A stretch of DNA of 64,000 nucleotides from Leifsonia sp. Leaf264 (GCF_001422325.1 NZ_LMMR01000007.1:303539-367538), one strand, 5' to 3'. Positions 50,492-59,034 are shown, counted from the first letter of the stretch. Translations and numbers: made by a program. Notes: generated from the sequence alone by a model not told the origin.

Positions 50492-51375
50492 GCGTGCACC
50501 TCCTCATCCAGCTCATCCAGCTGCGCCTGGGACTCGGCGACGAGGCGCAGGTAGATGTCCTCGAGGCTCGGCCTGATGACCTCGAGCTCGGGCGGTTCAT
50601 GACCGAACTCCGCACACAGAGCGGCGACGAGAGCGCCGGGCTCCGTGGTGCGCCGCTCGCGCAGGCCGTCGCGGTCGCGCCAGCGCACGCGCGGAATCCG
50701 GGCGTCATCGCCGCCGATCTCGTCGAGGCGTCCGATGTCGATGAGCTTGCCGCTCGCGATGACACCGGCACGGTCGCTGAGCTGGGCGGCCTCGTCGAGG
50801 TAGTGAGTGGTGAGCAGGATCGTCGTCCCCTCCGATTTCAGCTGACGGATGAGGGTCCAGAAGTCGCGCCTGGCCTCGGGGTCGAATCCCGTGGTCGGCT
50901 CGTCGAGGAACAGCAGCTCGGGGCGGCCGACGATGCCGAGGGCGACGTCGACCCGACGACGCTGTCCGCCCGAGAGTCTGGAGATGCGCGTCTTCGCCTT
51001 GTCCTGCAGGCCGACTGCGGCGATGACCTCGTCGACGCTGCGCGGGTTCGGGTAGAGGCCGGCGAAGTGGCGCAGCTGCTCGGAGACGGTCATGACGCCG
51101 GACTCACCACCCGACTGCAGCACGATGCCGAGCCTCGCCTTCCAGGCCAGGCCGCCCCTGCCCGGATCGACGCCGAGCACGCTCACCTCGCCGCCCGTGC
51201 GGTCGCGATAGCCCTCGAGGATCTCGATCGTCGTGGACTTGCCGGCGCCGTTGGGCCCGAGCAGCGCGAAGGTCTCGCCGCGATGGATGTCGAAGCTCAC
51301 GCCGTCGACGGCGTGGTGCTGCCCGTAGTGCTTCCGCAGGTCGCGCACGCGCACGACGGCTTCAGGTTCGCTCAT
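50488..51375 (-). CDS. ABC-2 exporter ATP-binding protein
   Basis: A 295-aa ATPase with Walker A LLGPNGAGKST, signature LSGGQRRRVDVALG, Walker B LLFLDEPTTGFDP, and H-loop LTTHYLDEAAQLSD. The C-terminal extension (about 215-295) is typical of drug-resistance transporters of the DrrA/CcmA type. ATG 51375 (MSEPEAVVRVRDLRKHYG) is chosen because the homologous region begins here; a longer open frame upstream lacks homology-like features. CACGCT lies 6 nt upstream, which is compatible with a leaderless start. Confidence 0.88.
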   Translation of the reverse strand: MSEPEAVVRVRDLRKHYGQHHAVDGVSFDIHRGETFALLGPNGAGKSTTIEILEGYRDRTGGEVSVLGVDPGRGGLAWKARLGIVLQSGGESGVMTVSEQLRHFAGLYPNPRSVDEVIAAVGLQDKAKTRISRLSGGQRRRVDVALGIVGRPELLFLDEPTTGFDPEARRDFWTLIRQLKSEGTTILLTTHYLDEAAQLSDRAGVIASGKLIDIGRLDEIGGDDARIPRVRWRDRDGLRERRTTEPGALVAALCAEFGHEPPELEVIRPSLEDIYLRLVAESQAQLDELDEEVHA

Positions 51376-51574
51376 GCTCTCAGCGTGGCAGCGACTGCAG
51401 GCATCCGGCAGCCCCCCGACGGATGACCCGACGCATCCACCGACTGGTTGATGCACTCGCCCCCCCGGTGTCGCCGAGTCGCCCGCATTCGTCGGCATGA
51501 AGGGGTCGCGGTTCCGTCATTGCGACGAAGATGGGCGACTGGGCGACTGGGCGCGGCCCGGCCGGGGGAAGGGG

Positions 51575-52909
51575 CTAGCCGGTCGGCCGCGCGGACAGCG
51601 CAGCACGACGCCGCTCGAGGTATCGGCGCTCGGGGCCGGGCTGCGCCAGCGCGATGGCGGCGTCGTAGCGTTCGGCGGCGGCCTCCGTTCGGCGCAGTCG
51701 GCGCAGGAAATCGGCCTGGGCGGCCGGTAGTAGGTAGTAGCCGTCGAGGGCTCCGGATGCCGCCACACCGTCGACGGCAGCGAGCCCGGCCTCGGCGCCG
51801 TCGGCCATGCCCCGCGCTATGGCGGCGTTGAGCGCGACGATCGGCGACGCATCGGCGGCGGCCAGGCCGGCGTAGAGCGAGGCGATGCGCGCGTAGTCGG
51901 TGGCGTCGGCCGTCGGGGCCGTCGCATGGCAGGCCGCGATGCTGGCGAGCGCCTGGTAACGGTCCGGCACGGGTTCCAGCCTGTAGGAGGCGTCGAGGGC
52001 GTCGAGTCCGCGCCGGATCACAGCCGTGTCCCACTGAGTGCGGTCCTGGTCCTCGAGGGAGACGAGTTCGCCGTCGGCATCGGTGCGGCCGGCGCGGCGG
52101 GCGTGCTGCAGCAGCATCAGCGCGAGCAGCGCGTGCGCCGATGCCGAGCGCGGCAGCGACTCGGTGAGCACGACTCCCACCCGGATCGCCTCGACCGAGA
52201 GCGCCTCGTCGTGGGCGGCGTCATCCGTCAGCGTGTAGCCGGCGTTGAAGACGAGGTACAGCACCGCCAGGACCCCGGCGAGGCGCTCGTCGAGGAGCTC
52301 GGCCGGCGGCACGCGGTAGGGGATGCCGGCGTTCTGGATCTTGCGCTTCGCCCGCACCAGGCGCTGGGCCATCGTCGCCTCTGGCACCAGGAAGGCGCGG
52401 GCGATCTCGGGGGTCGTGAGTCCGGCGACGGTGCGCAGGGTCAGGGCCACGCGTGCCTCGATCGCGAGAGCCGGATGGCAGCAGGTGAAGATGAGGCGCA
52501 GGCGGTCGTCGTCGATGTCGTATCCCGAGTCGTACTCCCTGTCGGGCCGGTCGAGTTCGTCCATCATCGCCACCTCCCTCAGTTTCAGCGCCTCATTCGC
52601 GGAGCGACGGATGCGGTCGAGCGCGCCGTTCCGCGCCACCGTCGTGATCCACGCGCCGGGGTTGCGCGGAACGCCCTCCCTCGGCCAGCGTTCGATCGCC
52701 TTGGTGAAGGCGTCCTGCGCCGCATCCTCAGCCAGCGACCAGTCGCCGGTCACGCGGATGAGGCTCGCCACTATGCGCGACCACTCCTCGGCATGAGCGG
52801 CCGTGACCGCAGCCGTGACCGGGATCGCGGCCGCGACAGCATCCGTGACCGCATCCGTCACCGCATCCGGATCCGGGGAGCCGTGCGAGACAGCACCGTC
52901 GTCCCTCAC
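51575..52909 (-). CDS. ECF42-type RNA polymerase sigma factor
   Basis: A 444-aa sigma factor. Region 2 includes DWSLAEDAAQDAFTKAIERWP, and region 4 includes AGLTTPEIARAFLVPEATMAQRLVRAKRKI. A long TPR-like C-terminal extension (about 210-440, with LYNAGYTLTD-like and DRTQWDTAVIRRGLDALDASYRLEP) is the hallmark of the ECF42 group. No anti-sigma gene is present. Instead two YciI/DGPF genes lie upstream, the known genomic partner of ECF42. GTG 52909 overlaps the YciI stop (GTGA). The N-terminus has a repeat-derived tail (VTDAVTDAVAAAIPVTAAVTAA). Confidence 0.87.
   Translation of the reverse strand: MRDDGAVSHGSPDPDAVTDAVTDAVAAAIPVTAAVTAAHAEEWSRIVASLIRVTGDWSLAEDAAQDAFTKAIERWPREGVPRNPGAWITTVARNGALDRIRRSANEALKLREVAMMDELDRPDREYDSGYDIDDDRLRLIFTCCHPALAIEARVALTLRTVAGLTTPEIARAFLVPEATMAQRLVRAKRKIQNAGIPYRVPPAELLDERLAGVLAVLYLVFNAGYTLTDDAAHDEALSVEAIRVGVVLTESLPRSASAHALLALMLLQHARRAGRTDADGELVSLEDQDRTQWDTAVIRRGLDALDASYRLEPVPDRYQALASIAACHATAPTADATDYARIASLYAGLAAADASPIVALNAAIARGMADGAEAGLAAVDGVAASGALDGYYLLPAAQADFLRRLRRTEAAAERYDAAIALAQPGPERRYLERRRAALSARPTG
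52839..52868. repeat. 12-bp tandem repeat in the sigma factor N-terminus
   Basis: GCATCC recurs at 52839, 52851 and 52863 with a 12-base period in the 5' end of the sigma gene. It is the same hexamer (reverse strand) as the 25543-25590 repeat. Confidence 0.75.
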
Positions 52910-53253
52910 TCGAGCGGGTCCCCGTTCGCCTGGGCCAGGGGGCGCAGTTCGATGCGTCCGAAGCGGGCCATCGAGTGGGTGCGGGCGATGCCGATGGCCT
53001 CGTCGAGGTCGGCGCACTCCAGCAGGGCGAAGCCGGCGATCCACTCCTTCGACTCCGTGAACGGGCCGTCGCTGATGATCAGCTCGCCGCCGCGCACCTT
53101 CAGCGTCGTGGCCTCGTCGGCCGGTCGCAGCCGGCGCTTGTCGAACAGCACGCCACGCCGCTCGAGGGCGGCGTCCCACTCCGCGTAGTCGTCCTCGGCG
53201 GCGACATAGGGTTCGGCATCCGGATCCACCACCACGAACATGGCGTACTGCAT
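52906..53253 (-). CDS. YciI/DGPF family protein, copy 2
   Basis: A 115-aa YCII-related protein with the DGPF motif in LIISDGPFTESKEWIAGFALLECADLDEAIGIA and the C-terminal MARFGRIELRP. Such proteins are linked to ECF42 sigma factors and are needed for or modulate their output in some actinobacteria. ATG 53253 overlaps the stop of copy 1 (ATGA), and its stop overlaps the sigma factor start. Together with copy 1 it probably arose by local duplication: the DGPFTESKEWIAGF core is identical. Confidence 0.88.
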   Translation of the reverse strand: MQYAMFVVVDPDAEPYVAAEDDYAEWDAALERRGVLFDKRRLRPADEATTLKVRGGELIISDGPFTESKEWIAGFALLECADLDEAIGIARTHSMARFGRIELRPLAQANGDPLE

Positions 53254-53600
53254 CAGGACTCCGAACCGAGCCCGAGGGTCCAGAACTCGCGCACCTCGAT
53301 ACGTCCGAAGCGGGCCATCGGATGCCGCCCGGCGATGGCGACGGCCTCGTCGAGGTCGGCGCACTCGATGATGTCGAAGCCGGCGATCCATTCCTTCGAC
53401 TCGGTGAACGGGCCGTCGGTGACCAGCAGTTCGCCGTCACGCACGCGCACGGTCCTGGCATCCTGGGGCTCCCGCAGCCTGTCGCCGAGCACGCCGATCC
53501 CGCTTCCGTAGACCTCGCCCACCCACTGCTGGATGGTGTCGTGCTCGGCGTCGTAGGGCTCGGCCTCGGGGTCGGTCGCCACGAACAGCATGTATCGCAT
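53253..53600 (-). CDS. YciI/DGPF family protein, copy 1
   Basis: A 115-aa YCII-related protein with VTDGPFTESKEWIAGFDIIECADLDEAVAIA and HPMARFGRIEVREF. AGGAGA lies 5 nt before ATG 53600. This is the first gene of the three-gene sigma operon. Its ends overlap copy 2. The active-site His/Asp of YciI-type enzymes may be in SGIGVLGDRL-like and HPMARFG segments, but a reaction is not established. Confidence 0.88.
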   Translation of the reverse strand: MRYMLFVATDPEAEPYDAEHDTIQQWVGEVYGSGIGVLGDRLREPQDARTVRVRDGELLVTDGPFTESKEWIAGFDIIECADLDEAVAIAGRHPMARFGRIEVREFWTLGLGSES

Positions 53601-53714
53601 CTGGTTCTCCTGGTCTGTCGTCGTCATCGCGCGACTTCTCGTCACGCTACGTCAGTACGACGAACAGGGGAACGGTGGAATCGACAGCCAGCATCGAATC
53701 CTGCGTCCGATGGG

Positions 53715-54413
53715 TCAGAACGGCAGCAGGAGCATGACTCCGAGCGCGACCATCACGGCGGCGATCACGCCGTCGAGGATGCGCCAGGATCGCGGCGACC
53801 GCAGTACGCGGCCGAGGTGCCTGGCGCCGATGCCGAGCGCCGAGAACCAGATGACGCTGGCGGCCATGGCGCCGACGGCGAACCACCAGCGGTCGTCGGC
53901 GTAGCTGTTGGCCACGGATCCGAGCAGGAACAGGGTGTCGAGGTAGACGTGGGGGTTCAGCCAGGTGAGGGCGAGGGTGGTCGCGGCGACGGCGGTGACG
54001 GATGCCGCGACCCGCGGTGCGCGCGTGGCCGTGGCGACGCCGGCGGTCGGCGCCGAGCGTGTCTCGTCGCCCTCGTCAGCTGCGGCATCCGCCCCCTCCT
54101 CCGAGGCGTCGACGAGCCCGCCCTCGCCGCTCCACGCCCGCCGCGCCGCCAGGATGCCGTAGGTGATGAGGAAGGCGGCGCCGGCCCAGCGCACGACGAC
54201 CACGAGCCACGGCACGTGCTGCAGCGCGGCGCCGATGCCACTGACGCCCACCGCTATGAGCACGGCATCGGAGAGGGCGCAGATCGCGATGACGACCAGC
54301 ACGTGCTCGCGTCGCATGCCCTGCCGCAGCACGTAGAGGTTCTGCGCTCCGATGGCGATGATGAGCGAGAAGCCGACGCCGAGACCGGCGAGCAGGGGCA
54401 CGAGGGGGAGCAT
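53715..54413 (-). CDS. LysE/ArgO-family amino acid exporter
   Basis: A 232-aa LysE-type transporter with six TM helices. GVGFSLIIAIGAQNLYVLRQGMRREHVLVVIAICALSDAVLI carries the family signature (GAQNLYVLRQG). TLALTWLNPHVYLDTLFLLG is the conserved second half. It would export basic amino acids (Lys, Arg). It is divergent from an ArgP/LysG-type regulator, as in Corynebacterium lysE-lysG. ATG 54413 has TAACGT 7 nt upstream (leaderless-like). An Ala/Gly/Asp-rich loop (about residues 115-145) is inserted in the middle. Confidence 0.88.
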   Translation of the reverse strand: MLPLVPLLAGLGVGFSLIIAIGAQNLYVLRQGMRREHVLVVIAICALSDAVLIAVGVSGIGAALQHVPWLVVVVRWAGAAFLITYGILAARRAWSGEGGLVDASEEGADAAADEGDETRSAPTAGVATATRAPRVAASVTAVAATTLALTWLNPHVYLDTLFLLGSVANSYADDRWWFAVGAMAASVIWFSALGIGARHLGRVLRSPRSWRILDGVIAAVMVALGVMLLLPF

Positions 54414-54485
54414 GCTCACGACGTTACGGGCATCCGCATCATCAATCCAGCTCATCATTCTGACGGTGCATTAGCGTTGCTTCAC

Positions 54486-55379
54486 ATGGAGATCCCGCTC
54501 GATCTGGCCCGCACGCTCCTCGCCGTCGTCGACGCCGGCACCCTCGACGCCGCCGCCCGCGAGCTGCGCCTGACCCCGTCGGCCGTGAGCCAGCGGATCA
54601 AGGCCCTCGAGCAACGACTCGGCCGCGTGCTGCTGGTGCGGTCGAAGCCGGTCCGGGCGACGGATGCCGGAGCCGCCGTCGTGCGCCTCGCTCGCCAGAC
54701 CGCCCTCCTCGAGCACGACGCCCTCGTCGCCGTGGGGCTCGAGGAGGAGCAGGCGACGCGGATGCCTCTCGCCGTGAACGCCGACAGCCTCGCCACGTGG
54801 ATCCTGCCGGCCCTGGCCACGGTGGCGGCATCGGCCCCCGTGGTGTTCGACCTGCACCGCGAAGACCAGGACTACACCGCGGAACTGCTCGAGACCGGTG
54901 CCGTCATGGCGGCGGTCACCTCGCGGGAGGCGCCGGTGGCCGGCTGCACATCGAGCCGACTCGGGGCGATGCGCTACCTGGCCGTCGCCTCGCCGGAGTA
55001 CCGCGATCGCTGGCTGCCGAGTCACGCCGGACCACCGGATGCCGCGCACTACGCTGCGGCTCCCAGCGTGTACTTCGACCGGCGCGACGACCTGCAGGCG
55101 CTGGCGCTGCGGGAGTACGGCGTGCTCACGGATCCGCCGCTGCACTACGTGCCGGCATCCGCCGACTTCGCCCGAGCCGTGTTCCTCGGCATGGGGTGGG
55201 GGATGCTGCCCGAGGCGCAGTGTGCCGGGGCACTCGCCGCCGGGGAGCTGGTGCGGCTGGAGCCGCACCGCTCCATCGACGTTCCGCTGTACTGGCAGCA
55301 GTGGAACCTGCGGTCCGAGCTGCTCTCGGCCGTCGCCGACGCCGTGGCGGATGCCGCCCGGGAGGCGCTGCGCCCCTGA
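54486..55379 (+). CDS. LysG/ArgP-family LysR regulator
   Basis: A 297-aa LysR regulator of the ArgP/IciA type. The HTH is DAAARELRLTPSAVSQRIKALEQRLGRVLLVRSKPVR, and the effector domain begins LAVNADSLATWILPALA. It is divergent from the LysE-type exporter, the classical arrangement in which the regulator senses high internal Lys/Arg and activates export. ATG 54486 has TAGCGT 8 nt upstream, compatible with a leaderless or near-leaderless transcript. A 59-bp hairpin follows the stop. Confidence 0.9.
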   Translation: MEIPLDLARTLLAVVDAGTLDAAARELRLTPSAVSQRIKALEQRLGRVLLVRSKPVRATDAGAAVVRLARQTALLEHDALVAVGLEEEQATRMPLAVNADSLATWILPALATVAASAPVVFDLHREDQDYTAELLETGAVMAAVTSREAPVAGCTSSRLGAMRYLAVASPEYRDRWLPSHAGPPDAAHYAAAPSVYFDRRDDLQALALREYGVLTDPPLHYVPASADFARAVFLGMGWGMLPEAQCAGALAAGELVRLEPHRSIDVPLYWQQWNLRSELLSAVADAVADAAREALRP

Positions 55380-55389
55380 CGGAGCTCGA

Positions 55390-55448
55390 ATGCAGGATGA
55401 GGCGCGACACGGCCGCATATCGCAGCCGTGGCGAGCCTCATCCTGCAT
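55390..55448. terminator. Long palindrome between convergent genes
   Basis: ATGCAGGATGAGGC (55390-55403) and GCCTCATCCTGCAT (55435-55448) pair perfectly over 14 bp, and the next ten pairs continue with two mismatches around an 11-base loop. It lies between the LysG gene (+) and the DUF4386-like gene (-), so a bidirectional terminator role is likely. There is no T-tract. It may also be a dispersed repeat. Confidence 0.6.
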
Positions 55449-55526
55449 CCGTGACCGCTGCGAGGCGGTGATGGCGTGGACGCGCAGCCGTGCAGGACGC
55501 GACGCGACCTGGCTGCGATCTCCCGC

Positions 55527-56240
55527 CTAGGAGGCGAGGACGTGCGTCGGCAGAGCGGCGGATGCCGTGCGCCTGCCGCGCCTCAGGAAGACGACGCCCA
55601 GCAGCACGAGCCAGACGCTCCACAGCACGTAGCCGATGAAGTTCGCCGCGTCGGTTCCCGGCACGTCGAAGGGGATGAGGTCGCCGGTGAGGATGAGGGC
55701 GGCGGACGCGAAACCGAGGGCGGCGAGCAGGCGGCCGATCACGGCGCTGCGGCGCAGCACGATGACCACCAGGACGGTCCAGGCGGCCGTGAACAGGTAG
55801 CCGAAGGTCTCGCCGATCATCTGGCCGAGAATCGTGTTGAGCGTCGTGAACCGAGCGGCGATGTCGAGCTGCTGCGATGCTGACGCCCCGTCCATCGCCG
55901 TCGCGAGGAACGGCACGATCAACGGCCAGCGCAGGAGGCCGACGACCTGCACGACGGCTGCTGTCACGCCGACGGATGTCGCAGCGATGCCGAGGCGGCT
56001 GGCCGGCACCTGCCGCGCGATGCGGATGGCGATGGGCGCCATCATGGCCGCACCGGCGGCGAGGAGGGTGAAGCCGGCACCGATGACGATCGGGTCGGCG
56101 GCGAAGCGCGCCAGCGCCTCGACCGCGGGCCGCTGCAGGATGTCGGGATAGTCGAACGCCGTGCCCAGGAGCGCGAACGCCGCGTTGACGACGACGGCGC
56201 TGATGATGAGCAGGAGCCCCGTCACTGTGGTCTTCTTCAT
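55527..56240 (-). CDS. Membrane protein, DUF4386-like
   Basis: A 237-aa protein with six TM helices, starting MKKTTVTGLLLIISAVVVNAAFALL. It has ILQRPAVEALARFAADP and a C-terminal basic tail (RRGRRTASAALPTHVLAS). The topology and LDIAARFTTLNTILGQMIGETFGYLFTAAWTVLV segment fit DUF4386 proteins of unknown function. It is divergent from a TetR regulator, and two copies of a matching operator lie in the shared region, so it is the likely target of that repressor. Confidence 0.75.
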   Translation of the reverse strand: MKKTTVTGLLLIISAVVVNAAFALLGTAFDYPDILQRPAVEALARFAADPIVIGAGFTLLAAGAAMMAPIAIRIARQVPASRLGIAATSVGVTAAVVQVVGLLRWPLIVPFLATAMDGASASQQLDIAARFTTLNTILGQMIGETFGYLFTAAWTVLVVIVLRRSAVIGRLLAALGFASAALILTGDLIPFDVPGTDAANFIGYVLWSVWLVLLGVVFLRRGRRTASAALPTHVLAS

Positions 56241-56256
56241 GATGTCGAACCTATCT

Positions 56257-56271
56257 CTGTACGGTGTTCAG
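56257..56271. promoter_or_regulatory. TetR operator candidate, copy 1
   Basis: CTGTACGGTGTTCAG, an imperfect inverted repeat (CTGNAC...GTNCAG), lies 17 bp upstream of the DUF4386-like gene. A near-identical copy lies at 56291. Confidence 0.6.
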
Positions 56272-56290
56272 TAATGCGGATGCGCTAAGA

Positions 56291-56305
56291 CTGCACGGTG
56301 TACAG
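56291..56305. promoter_or_regulatory. TetR operator candidate, copy 2
   Basis: CTGCACGGTGTACAG matches copy 1 at 13 of 15 positions, in direct orientation 34 bp away, and lies 25 bp before the TetR start. The pair suggests repression of both divergent genes. Confidence 0.6.
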
Positions 56306-56329
56306 TGATCTTGTCAAGAGGAGATTCTC

Positions 56330-57019
56330 GTGGGGCATGTGAAGCGACGGCCGGGCCCGGAGCGGGCTTTCACCGATGCGCAGGTCGTGACTGTCGCGCT
56401 GGAGCTGCTCGATGAGAGCGGGGCGGATGCCGTCTCCATCCGTCGCATCGCCGCGCGCATGGGCGTCGCGCCGAACGCGATCTACACCTACTTCCCCGAC
56501 AAGGCCGCGCTGCTGCGCGCCGTCGTCGACAGGCTCATCGGCGAGAACGACACCGCTGTGCTCGGCTCGGGGGACCTGACCTGGCGCGAGCGCTTCCGTG
56601 CCGTCGCCCTCGACATCCGCAGCACCCTGCTGGCGCATCCGGGGTCCGCGGCACTGCTGATGAGCTCGCCGATCGACGGACCGAACTCCCTCGCTCTCGG
56701 CGAGGCCATGCTGGCGCTCCTCGGCGACGCGGGCCTGGCGCAGGACGACGCGGCGCGGGCGTCCTACGCGATCATCGTCTACGTGCTCGGCGCCGTCGCC
56801 CTCGAGGCTGCCGAGGTCGACCAGACCGCCCCGGTTCCGTCGGAGGACGAACGGATCTCCTCACGCCGCGCGAGCTTCGAGGCGGTGCCTGCCGAGTACT
56901 TCCCGCTGTCTGCGGCCAGCGCCGACATCATGGCGCGCTACATCGGCACGGAGCAGTTCATCTGGGGGCTCGACAGGCTGCTCGACGGCTTCGAGGCGCT
57001 GGCGTCGCCGAGGGCGTAG
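56330..57019 (+). CDS. TetR-family transcriptional regulator
   Basis: A 229-aa TetR regulator. The HTH region is DAVSIRRIAARMGVAPNAIYTYFPDKAALLRAVVDRLI at about 35-72, and a TetR_C-type ligand domain follows. GTG 56330 has AGAGGAG 6 nt upstream. It is divergent from the DUF4386-like membrane protein gene and probably represses both genes. The inducer is unknown. Confidence 0.88.
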   Translation: MGHVKRRPGPERAFTDAQVVTVALELLDESGADAVSIRRIAARMGVAPNAIYTYFPDKAALLRAVVDRLIGENDTAVLGSGDLTWRERFRAVALDIRSTLLAHPGSAALLMSSPIDGPNSLALGEAMLALLGDAGLAQDDAARASYAIIVYVLGAVALEAAEVDQTAPVPSEDERISSRRASFEAVPAEYFPLSAASADIMARYIGTEQFIWGLDRLLDGFEALASPRA

Positions 57020-57183
57020 CCCGGTCGCTGGACCCATTTTCGGACCGAAGTCGGGACCACGCGTGCTGTACCCCAATTCGGGTGTGAAGTCCCCCATTTG
57101 GTCATCGGGCGTACCCCGAGATGCTTAGTATGCGTGTGCATACATGCCCGGGTTCGGGCATTCACGAACGAAGGACTGCCCCC

Positions 57184-58983
57184 GTGCCAACCCACCCCAC
57201 ATCGCGGCGTCGCGCCGCACGCTTCGGCGCCGCTGCCGTCGCCCTCATGCTCGCCGGAGGAGCCAGCCTCGTGGCATCGGTCTCCGCTGCGACGGCCGAT
57301 GCCGGCCCCGTCTACGTCACCTCGATCGCACCGGACGAGAACGCGGACACCTACACCAGCTGGCACCGCGGCTCCGGCGGCGACTCCACGTACAGCCTCA
57401 CCGTGAACGGCCTCAAGCTGCTCCCGGGCGTGCAGGGCACCCAGATCATCAACGGCCTGTCGACCCGCCTCGACAAGGCGGCATTCGAGTCCCTCCTCGC
57501 CGAGGGCATCAGCTGGACCTCGGAGGGCGACCAGGCCAACTTCCAGATCGCCATCCTCGACGGCGACGGCAGGTTCGCGACCATCGTCCCGATGGCCGGC
57601 GTCGCCGAGGACACCACGAACACCGTCGCGCTCGACGGCGACATCCAGTGGGCCTTCACGAAGAACATCAGCGGCGTTCCCCAATGGGAGAACCACGACC
57701 TCTCCTACCTCCTGGACAAGGCCCGCACCTACACCGTCATCGCCTACGGCGTGCAGGCCAACCCCGGCGAGTTCCCCACGGTCAGTGAGATCGACTGGGG
57801 CACCCAGGAGACCCACTTCGACGCGGCTCCGACCGCGCCCGTTCAGGTCAGCACGGTCGAGGGCACTGAGTCAGACTCGACCTACGACACCTGGCACCTC
57901 GGCTCCAACCCTGCGACGTCGAGCTTCGCGCTGACGGATGCCGGACTGCAGCTCAAGCCCGGCACCGCCGGCACGCAGGTCATCAAGGGCATCTACGCCG
58001 ACAAGCTCGACGCCTCGCAGTTCGAGGCCGTTCTCGACCGCGGCATCAGCTGGACCGCCACCGGCGGCATCGCCAACTTCCAGATCGCGATCCTCGCCGA
58101 CGGCAAGACCTTCGCCACCATCGTCCCGATGGCCGGAGTCGCCGAGGGCACCAACGTCGTCGGCCCCGCCGGTGTCGACACCTGGGCCTTCTCCAAGCCG
58201 ATCGCCGGCATCCCCGCGTGGGAGGGCCACACCCTGGCCGAGATCCTGGCTGCTGCAGGCGACTACAAGGTCATCGCCTTCGGCGTTCAGGCCAACGTGG
58301 GCGACACCCCGACCGTGACGAGCATCACGTGGGGTCCGCAGGTCTACCGCTTCGACACCCCGGCCACGAGCACGCCGGAGCCGACGACTCCTCCGACGAG
58401 CACGCCGGAGCCGACGACTCCTCCGACGAGCACGCCGGAGCCGACGACTCCTCCGACGAGGCCGGAGCCGACGACCCCTCCGACGAGCACGCCCGACCCG
58501 ACGGACGCGCCGACCGACGTTCCCGCCACCTCTGACGGGCTCGAGGACTTCCTCGGCGTCGACAGCCTCGACGACCTGAAGTCAGTGGATGCACCGCTCT
58601 CCCCGGGCGAGGACGCGACGGTCATCGTCGACGTCGACATCGACAAGAAGAAGGCCCCTGAAGGATCCGAGTTCGATGCCGGCATCTACTCGACCCGCAC
58701 CGAGGTTCCGGGAACGTTCACCCTGGAAGGTGGTCGTGTCACCGTGCACATCCCCGCAGCGGTGGTCGATTCCCTCGGAGCCGGCACCCACACGCTGGTC
58801 CTGTCCCTCTCGAGCGACCCCAGCGTCAACACGGCCGTCCGGATCGAGGTGCAGGCTGCTGAAATCACCAGCGCCCAGCTCGCCTCCACCGGTGTGAACC
58901 CCGTCGTCCCCGGCGTCATCGGCGCACTGCTGATGATCCTCGGTGCCGGAGCTCTCGTGATGCGACGCCGCGTGCGCGCCTAG
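57184..58983 (+). CDS. LAxTG-anchored surface protein with two repeat domains
   Basis: A 599-aa exported protein. The signal peptide is basic (SRRRAARF) with a hydrophobic core, and it is cleaved near ATADAG. Two repeats of about 120 residues (about 40-215 and 225-390) share SWTxxGxxANFQIAIL, FATIVPMAGVAE and VIAFGVQAN. A linker made of TPEPTTPPTS units (about 400-440) precedes a beta-rich domain (about 460-565). The C-terminus has LASTG, a hydrophobic helix and RRRVRA, a sortase E-type sorting signal. The repeat domain was not recognised, and its ligand is unknown. GTG 57184 has AAGGA about 9 nt upstream. Confidence 0.83.
   Translation: MPTHPTSRRRAARFGAAAVALMLAGGASLVASVSAATADAGPVYVTSIAPDENADTYTSWHRGSGGDSTYSLTVNGLKLLPGVQGTQIINGLSTRLDKAAFESLLAEGISWTSEGDQANFQIAILDGDGRFATIVPMAGVAEDTTNTVALDGDIQWAFTKNISGVPQWENHDLSYLLDKARTYTVIAYGVQANPGEFPTVSEIDWGTQETHFDAAPTAPVQVSTVEGTESDSTYDTWHLGSNPATSSFALTDAGLQLKPGTAGTQVIKGIYADKLDASQFEAVLDRGISWTATGGIANFQIAILADGKTFATIVPMAGVAEGTNVVGPAGVDTWAFSKPIAGIPAWEGHTLAEILAAAGDYKVIAFGVQANVGDTPTVTSITWGPQVYRFDTPATSTPEPTTPPTSTPEPTTPPTSTPEPTTPPTRPEPTTPPTSTPDPTDAPTDVPATSDGLEDFLGVDSLDDLKSVDAPLSPGEDATVIVDVDIDKKKAPEGSEFDAGIYSTRTEVPGTFTLEGGRVTVHIPAAVVDSLGAGTHTLVLSLSSDPSVNTAVRIEVQAAEITSAQLASTGVNPVVPGVIGALLMILGAGALVMRRRVRA
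58368..58500 (+). repeat. Coding repeat for the Thr-Pro linker
   Basis: A 30-base unit (CACGCCGGAGCCGACGACTC-type, encoding TPEPTTPPTS) is repeated about four times, with a shortened copy near 58458. It encodes the stalk of the surface protein. The number of units could vary between strains. Confidence 0.85.
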
Positions 58984-58999
58984 TATCCTCCGCTGGCAT

Positions 59000-59034
59000 C
59001 AGGCCGCATCCGTCATCTCGACGGATGCGGCCTG
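59000..59034 (+). terminator. Strong hairpin between the surface protein and aminotransferase genes
   Basis: A perfect 15-bp stem (59000-59014 and 59020-59034) with a 5-base loop, 16 bases after the surface-protein stop. It lies between convergent genes and could end both. The stem includes the common GGATGC/GCATCC hexamer. Confidence 0.75.

Noticed and set aside
58368-58500. Possible CRISPR array
   Set aside because: The repeats are contiguous, in frame and encode a Thr-Pro linker. There are no spacers and no cas genes.
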